The position numbers and the translations under genes are program-made. Positions 6,677 through 8,890 of a stretch of 8,890 bases of DNA are shown in pieces. The number at the start of each line of letters is the position of its first letter. Positions within the stretch are counted from its first letter, which is position 1. This DNA is from Candidatus Omnitrophota bacterium. Lineage in GTDB: Bacteria > Omnitrophota > Gorgyraeia > Zapsychrales > Zapsychraceae. The stretch covers positions 1 to 8,890 of the forward strand of contig JAGQKQ010000064.1 in the NCBI GenBank assembly GCA_020430005.1, given 5' to 3'. Under the pieces are notes generated by a model, which ran no database searches, was not told where the DNA came from, and saw only the letters and a program-made list of their open reading frames with translations.

Positions 6677-6826
6677 CTAACCAAACCGTTTTTTTTCCTT
6701 TTTGTCGATTTGAACAACTTTAGAATTATGGATAGTTATCAAGACTTCTCCAAACTTAACGTCTTTAATAGACTTAAGAATCTCATTAATAATCTCTTGC
6801 TCCAGATCTTCCTTTTTCTGGGACAT
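6677..6826 (-). CDS. small YezD/DUF2292-family protein
   Basis: This 49-residue basic protein is encoded between the chelatase and the receptor. It has an N-terminal helix (LEQEIINEILKSIKDV, about 8-23), then KFGEVLITIHNSKVVQIDKKEK (24-45). The latter matches the YezD/DUF2292 pattern 'aliphatic helix, (F/Y)G-x-V-x-(I/V)-x-(V/I)-(H/Q)-(D/N)-x-(K/R)-V-(V/I)-Q-I-(D/E)'. The family is uncharacterised; members are tiny cytoplasmic proteins. The stop of the chelatase and this ATG overlap as TGATG, and a purine-rich GGAAGGAAAG lies upstream, so the two are translationally coupled. That argues for a function tied to the chelatase, for example as a small accessory or regulatory subunit, but this is inference. 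No Cys is present and there is one His (His33). Confidence 0.8.
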   Translation of the reverse strand: MSQKKEDLEQEIINEILKSIKDVKFGEVLITIHNSKVVQIDKKEKKRFG

Positions 6827-8890
6827 CACGCTTTCCTTCCCTTCGCGCCGAATAGAACAGCCAGAGAAAACAGCGCCACGATAACCAACATTGTCACAAC
6901 CGCTCCCATATTCTCCTGGAATGTTTCTTTGACCTTTTCAAAGTCCAGCTTTTCTTTTTTCAGCTCCATGCCTTCCTGGCTTTCCTGTGCCTGGCCGACC
7001 CTGGCCTGATTAATCTGCTCAAGATAATCCTGCTTTAATGCTTCGTCTAATTGCTGACTGATCATTTCTCTCAGCTTAGCGTTATCACAAACAAACTGAC
7101 TACAGCCCGCTTTGTAATCCTTTACCAGAGAGGCATGCAATTCGGCAATATCTTTGATAACCTCTTTACCCGGCTTCCAATATCCTTTACGTACAACTTC
7201 CAGCATGACCGCGGTCATCTCCTGCAAGGCATACGGATTCTCCCGACGGAAGAATTCCTCAATATTCAGTCCATGAACATCCTTAACATAAACATCATAT
7301 AATCCATCCCATAATTCTTCATCGATCACTTCCGGTTTCATAACATCCCAGCCATAAGTATCCCGCATGGTTTCGGCAAAAACTTCTGCTGAAGATGCGC
7401 CGCCCTCCTGCAAGGCCGCGATATATTTCGGATTAAGGAGCGTTGTGCGCGCCTCCGTCCAGATTGCCTCTTTGGCCCCCTGAATCTTCGGCCTGTTTTT
7501 ATTTCTTAAATCACTGAAATAGGCGTTTGGTTCATTACCGGTGGCATAACGAATCGCATTGTTTAAACCACCCATGAATTCGTAAACGTGATCAAGTGAT
7601 AGCGGCCCCCATGTGTTGGAAGATCGCGGGTGGACAATGGTATCTGTATTCTGAATCGCGGCCTCAAACATACCCGGCTGGAATTGCGACCAATTATCTT
7701 TATCGTACATAGCCCCCATATTCATGAGATATTGACGGGCGACTTCATCCTCTTCTTCCCACGAATCTCCGTCTTCCACCATCTCCATAATGGCCGTACC
7801 ATAATTTCCGTTGACTCCACCAAAAACCCGAATATGGGCCAATTCACGCGCACGCTCCGGAGATGCGCCCTTTTCTTTCATGATTTTCTCGGCGAGAATA
7901 TTTCCTTCTTTTACATAATTTGGATACTCGCCATCATCATCCGCCTCCGCGGCCAGTTTGACCGCCTTGTTAATTAAATACAGGCGAGAAGCACCAAGAT
8001 CGCGGAATTGTCCGGAAGTTTGCACAATCACATCAATGCGCGGCCTTTTCAATTCTTCCATAGAAATTAAATGCACATCATGGACCGTTCCTCTCGAATT
8101 GCGAACAGGCTCCACACCCAGAAGGTATAAAATTTCGGCAATGGTGATTCCCTGCTGACGAACAAATTCGCTACTCCACAAAGTAAACGCAACTTTCTTT
8201 GGATAATCTCCGGTATCATTCAATCTGACATCGATAATTTGCCGTGCCAATTTCACACCGACATTCCATGCCTCTTTGGTCGGAGCACGTTCAGCGTCAA
8301 TACCGTACGTATTACGTCCGGCGGGAATCGATTTAGGATTCGCCACCGGATCACCGCCAGAAGCGGGCGTGACATAACCACCGTTTAACGCGTTAACAAT
8401 GGTGTTCATTTCAATCGTTGGAGAACGCTCAACATCGAAATAATACTGTGATACGGATGTTAACGCTTCTTTGTATGCCGTAAACGCATCAATAAACTTT
8501 TGATCGTCCGGACTTAATGCATCGGACTCCTTTTGCTCTTCCTCGTTTTTCGGCTTTCCTGTTTCTTTATTAATCAACTGGTGCGTTTGCGGATCATAAT
8601 AGTACTTTTCCTTATCATAAGAATGATCACCATGCCCATGTCCATGCTCGTCATTTCCGTTCTTCACTATCTTCGGCTCTGTCAGATCTCGAAAGTGTTG
8701 AATATCATCATCCTCAAGAAAATATTCCAGAGAAACTTGTCTTTGCAATATGTTGTTGATTATTTCTATCGCATGGTCGTAATAATAGGAATTAATATTG
8801 TGACCATGAAACGCCTCTTCACTGATAGAAACTCCTTTGACCAAATCCAATTCTTTTAAGGCGTGCTCCACATAGTCAACAGCAATTAAA
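6826..8890 (-). CDS. CobN/HmuS-family tetrapyrrole chelatase, C-terminal part, membrane-anchored (N-terminus beyond right edge)
   Basis: 687 residues are visible, numbered here from the first complete codon at the right edge. The frame is open there, so the GTG at 8871 is not the start; family members are usually about 1,200-1,450 residues. CobN/magnesium-chelatase-H motifs include NGGYV...GGDP...GRNTYG (169-196), LWSSE (237-241), GVEPVRNSRG (258-267) and RPRIDV (282-287). WGPLSLDHVYEFMGG (427-441), DAYF-like NAYFSD, and YGWDVMKP resemble the HmuS branch more than aerobic cobaltochelatase CobN. The family inserts or, for HmuS, reportedly removes metal from tetrapyrroles. An apparent His-rich insertion HGHGHGDH (82-89) could bind metal. 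A Cys pair (C596, C601) precedes a charged, probably coiled-coil stretch and a C-terminal membrane helix (about 662-680) ending in GAKGRKA, so the catalytic part should be cytoplasmic. It overlaps the YezD gene start and lies upstream of a haem-type TonB receptor. Confidence 0.88.
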   Translation of the reverse strand, partial: LIAVDYVEHALKELDLVKGVSISEEAFHGHNINSYYYDHAIEIINNILQRQVSLEYFLEDDDIQHFRDLTEPKIVKNGNDEHGHGHGDHSYDKEKYYYDPQTHQLINKETGKPKNEEEQKESDALSPDDQKFIDAFTAYKEALTSVSQYYFDVERSPTIEMNTIVNALNGGYVTPASGGDPVANPKSIPAGRNTYGIDAERAPTKEAWNVGVKLARQIIDVRLNDTGDYPKKVAFTLWSSEFVRQQGITIAEILYLLGVEPVRNSRGTVHDVHLISMEELKRPRIDVIVQTSGQFRDLGASRLYLINKAVKLAAEADDDGEYPNYVKEGNILAEKIMKEKGASPERARELAHIRVFGGVNGNYGTAIMEMVEDGDSWEEEDEVARQYLMNMGAMYDKDNWSQFQPGMFEAAIQNTDTIVHPRSSNTWGPLSLDHVYEFMGGLNNAIRYATGNEPNAYFSDLRNKNRPKIQGAKEAIWTEARTTLLNPKYIAALQEGGASSAEVFAETMRDTYGWDVMKPEVIDEELWDGLYDVYVKDVHGLNIEEFFRRENPYALQEMTAVMLEVVRKGYWKPGKEVIKDIAELHASLVKDYKAGCSQFVCDNAKLREMISQQLDEALKQDYLEQINQARVGQAQESQEGMELKKEKLDFEKVKETFQENMGAVVTMLVIVALFSLAVLFGAKGRKA

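Noticed and set aside
6554..7009. 151-codon plus-strand open frame over the receptor start, the leader, the YezD gene and the chelatase end
   Set aside because: It is antisense to well-supported coding sequence, lacks family resemblance, and has no convincing ribosome site.
8869..8871. GTG as the start of the chelatase gene
   Set aside because: The frame stays open upstream to the window edge and the extra codons (LIAVDY) continue family-like sequence. About half of a normal-length family member is missing, so the gene is truncated by the edge.

Overview
The window comes from a Gram-negative-type bacterium. A TonB-dependent outer-membrane receptor, a secreted protein with a PEP-CTERM sorting signal, and several Sec signal peptides all imply an outer membrane and an exosortase system. 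A D-lactate dehydrogenase and a HmuS/CobN-type chelatase fit a facultative or anaerobic lifestyle. Composition is moderately AT-leaning, coding density is high, and most genes are on the minus strand. I cannot assign the phylum from sequence alone. The combination recalls PEP-CTERM-bearing lineages such as Omnitrophota, Verrucomicrobiota or deltaproteobacterial groups, but that is inference.

Layout, left to right. (1) 1-428 (-): N-terminal part of a PHP-domain metal-dependent hydrolase, cut by the left edge, possibly the front half of a PHP-glycosyltransferase fusion. (2) 429-725: divergent intergenic region with a candidate promoter for the PHP gene, two AT-rich inverted repeats and a perfect 14-bp palindrome. 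(3) 726-1505 (+): a PEP-CTERM exported protein, the only plus-strand gene. (4) 4362-1512 (-): a probable three-gene operon of an unrecognised secreted protein, D-lactate dehydrogenase (ldhA) and a secreted dienelactone-hydrolase-family alpha/beta hydrolase. (5) 8890-4527 (-): a metal-tetrapyrrole uptake locus with a large CobN/HmuS-type chelatase (5' end beyond the right edge), a translationally coupled 49-residue YezD/DUF2292 protein, a 122-nt leader with potential hairpins, and a haem-type TonB receptor. A strong hairpin follows.

The locus in (5) is the most interesting part. In Bacteroidota Hmu systems a TonB receptor (HmuR) imports haem and a membrane-anchored CobN homologue (HmuS) works on it inside the cell, reportedly removing iron from haem without oxygen. 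Here the same two kinds of protein occur together. The receptor keeps both candidate haem-ligand histidines and the FRAP/NxNL box. The chelatase has a C-terminal membrane anchor plus an apparent His-rich insertion. A tiny YezD-family protein sits between them with a start codon overlapping the chelatase stop. Whether the substrate is haem, cobalamin or another metal-tetrapyrrole cannot be settled from the window.

No tRNA, rRNA, CRISPR array or insertion sequence was seen.
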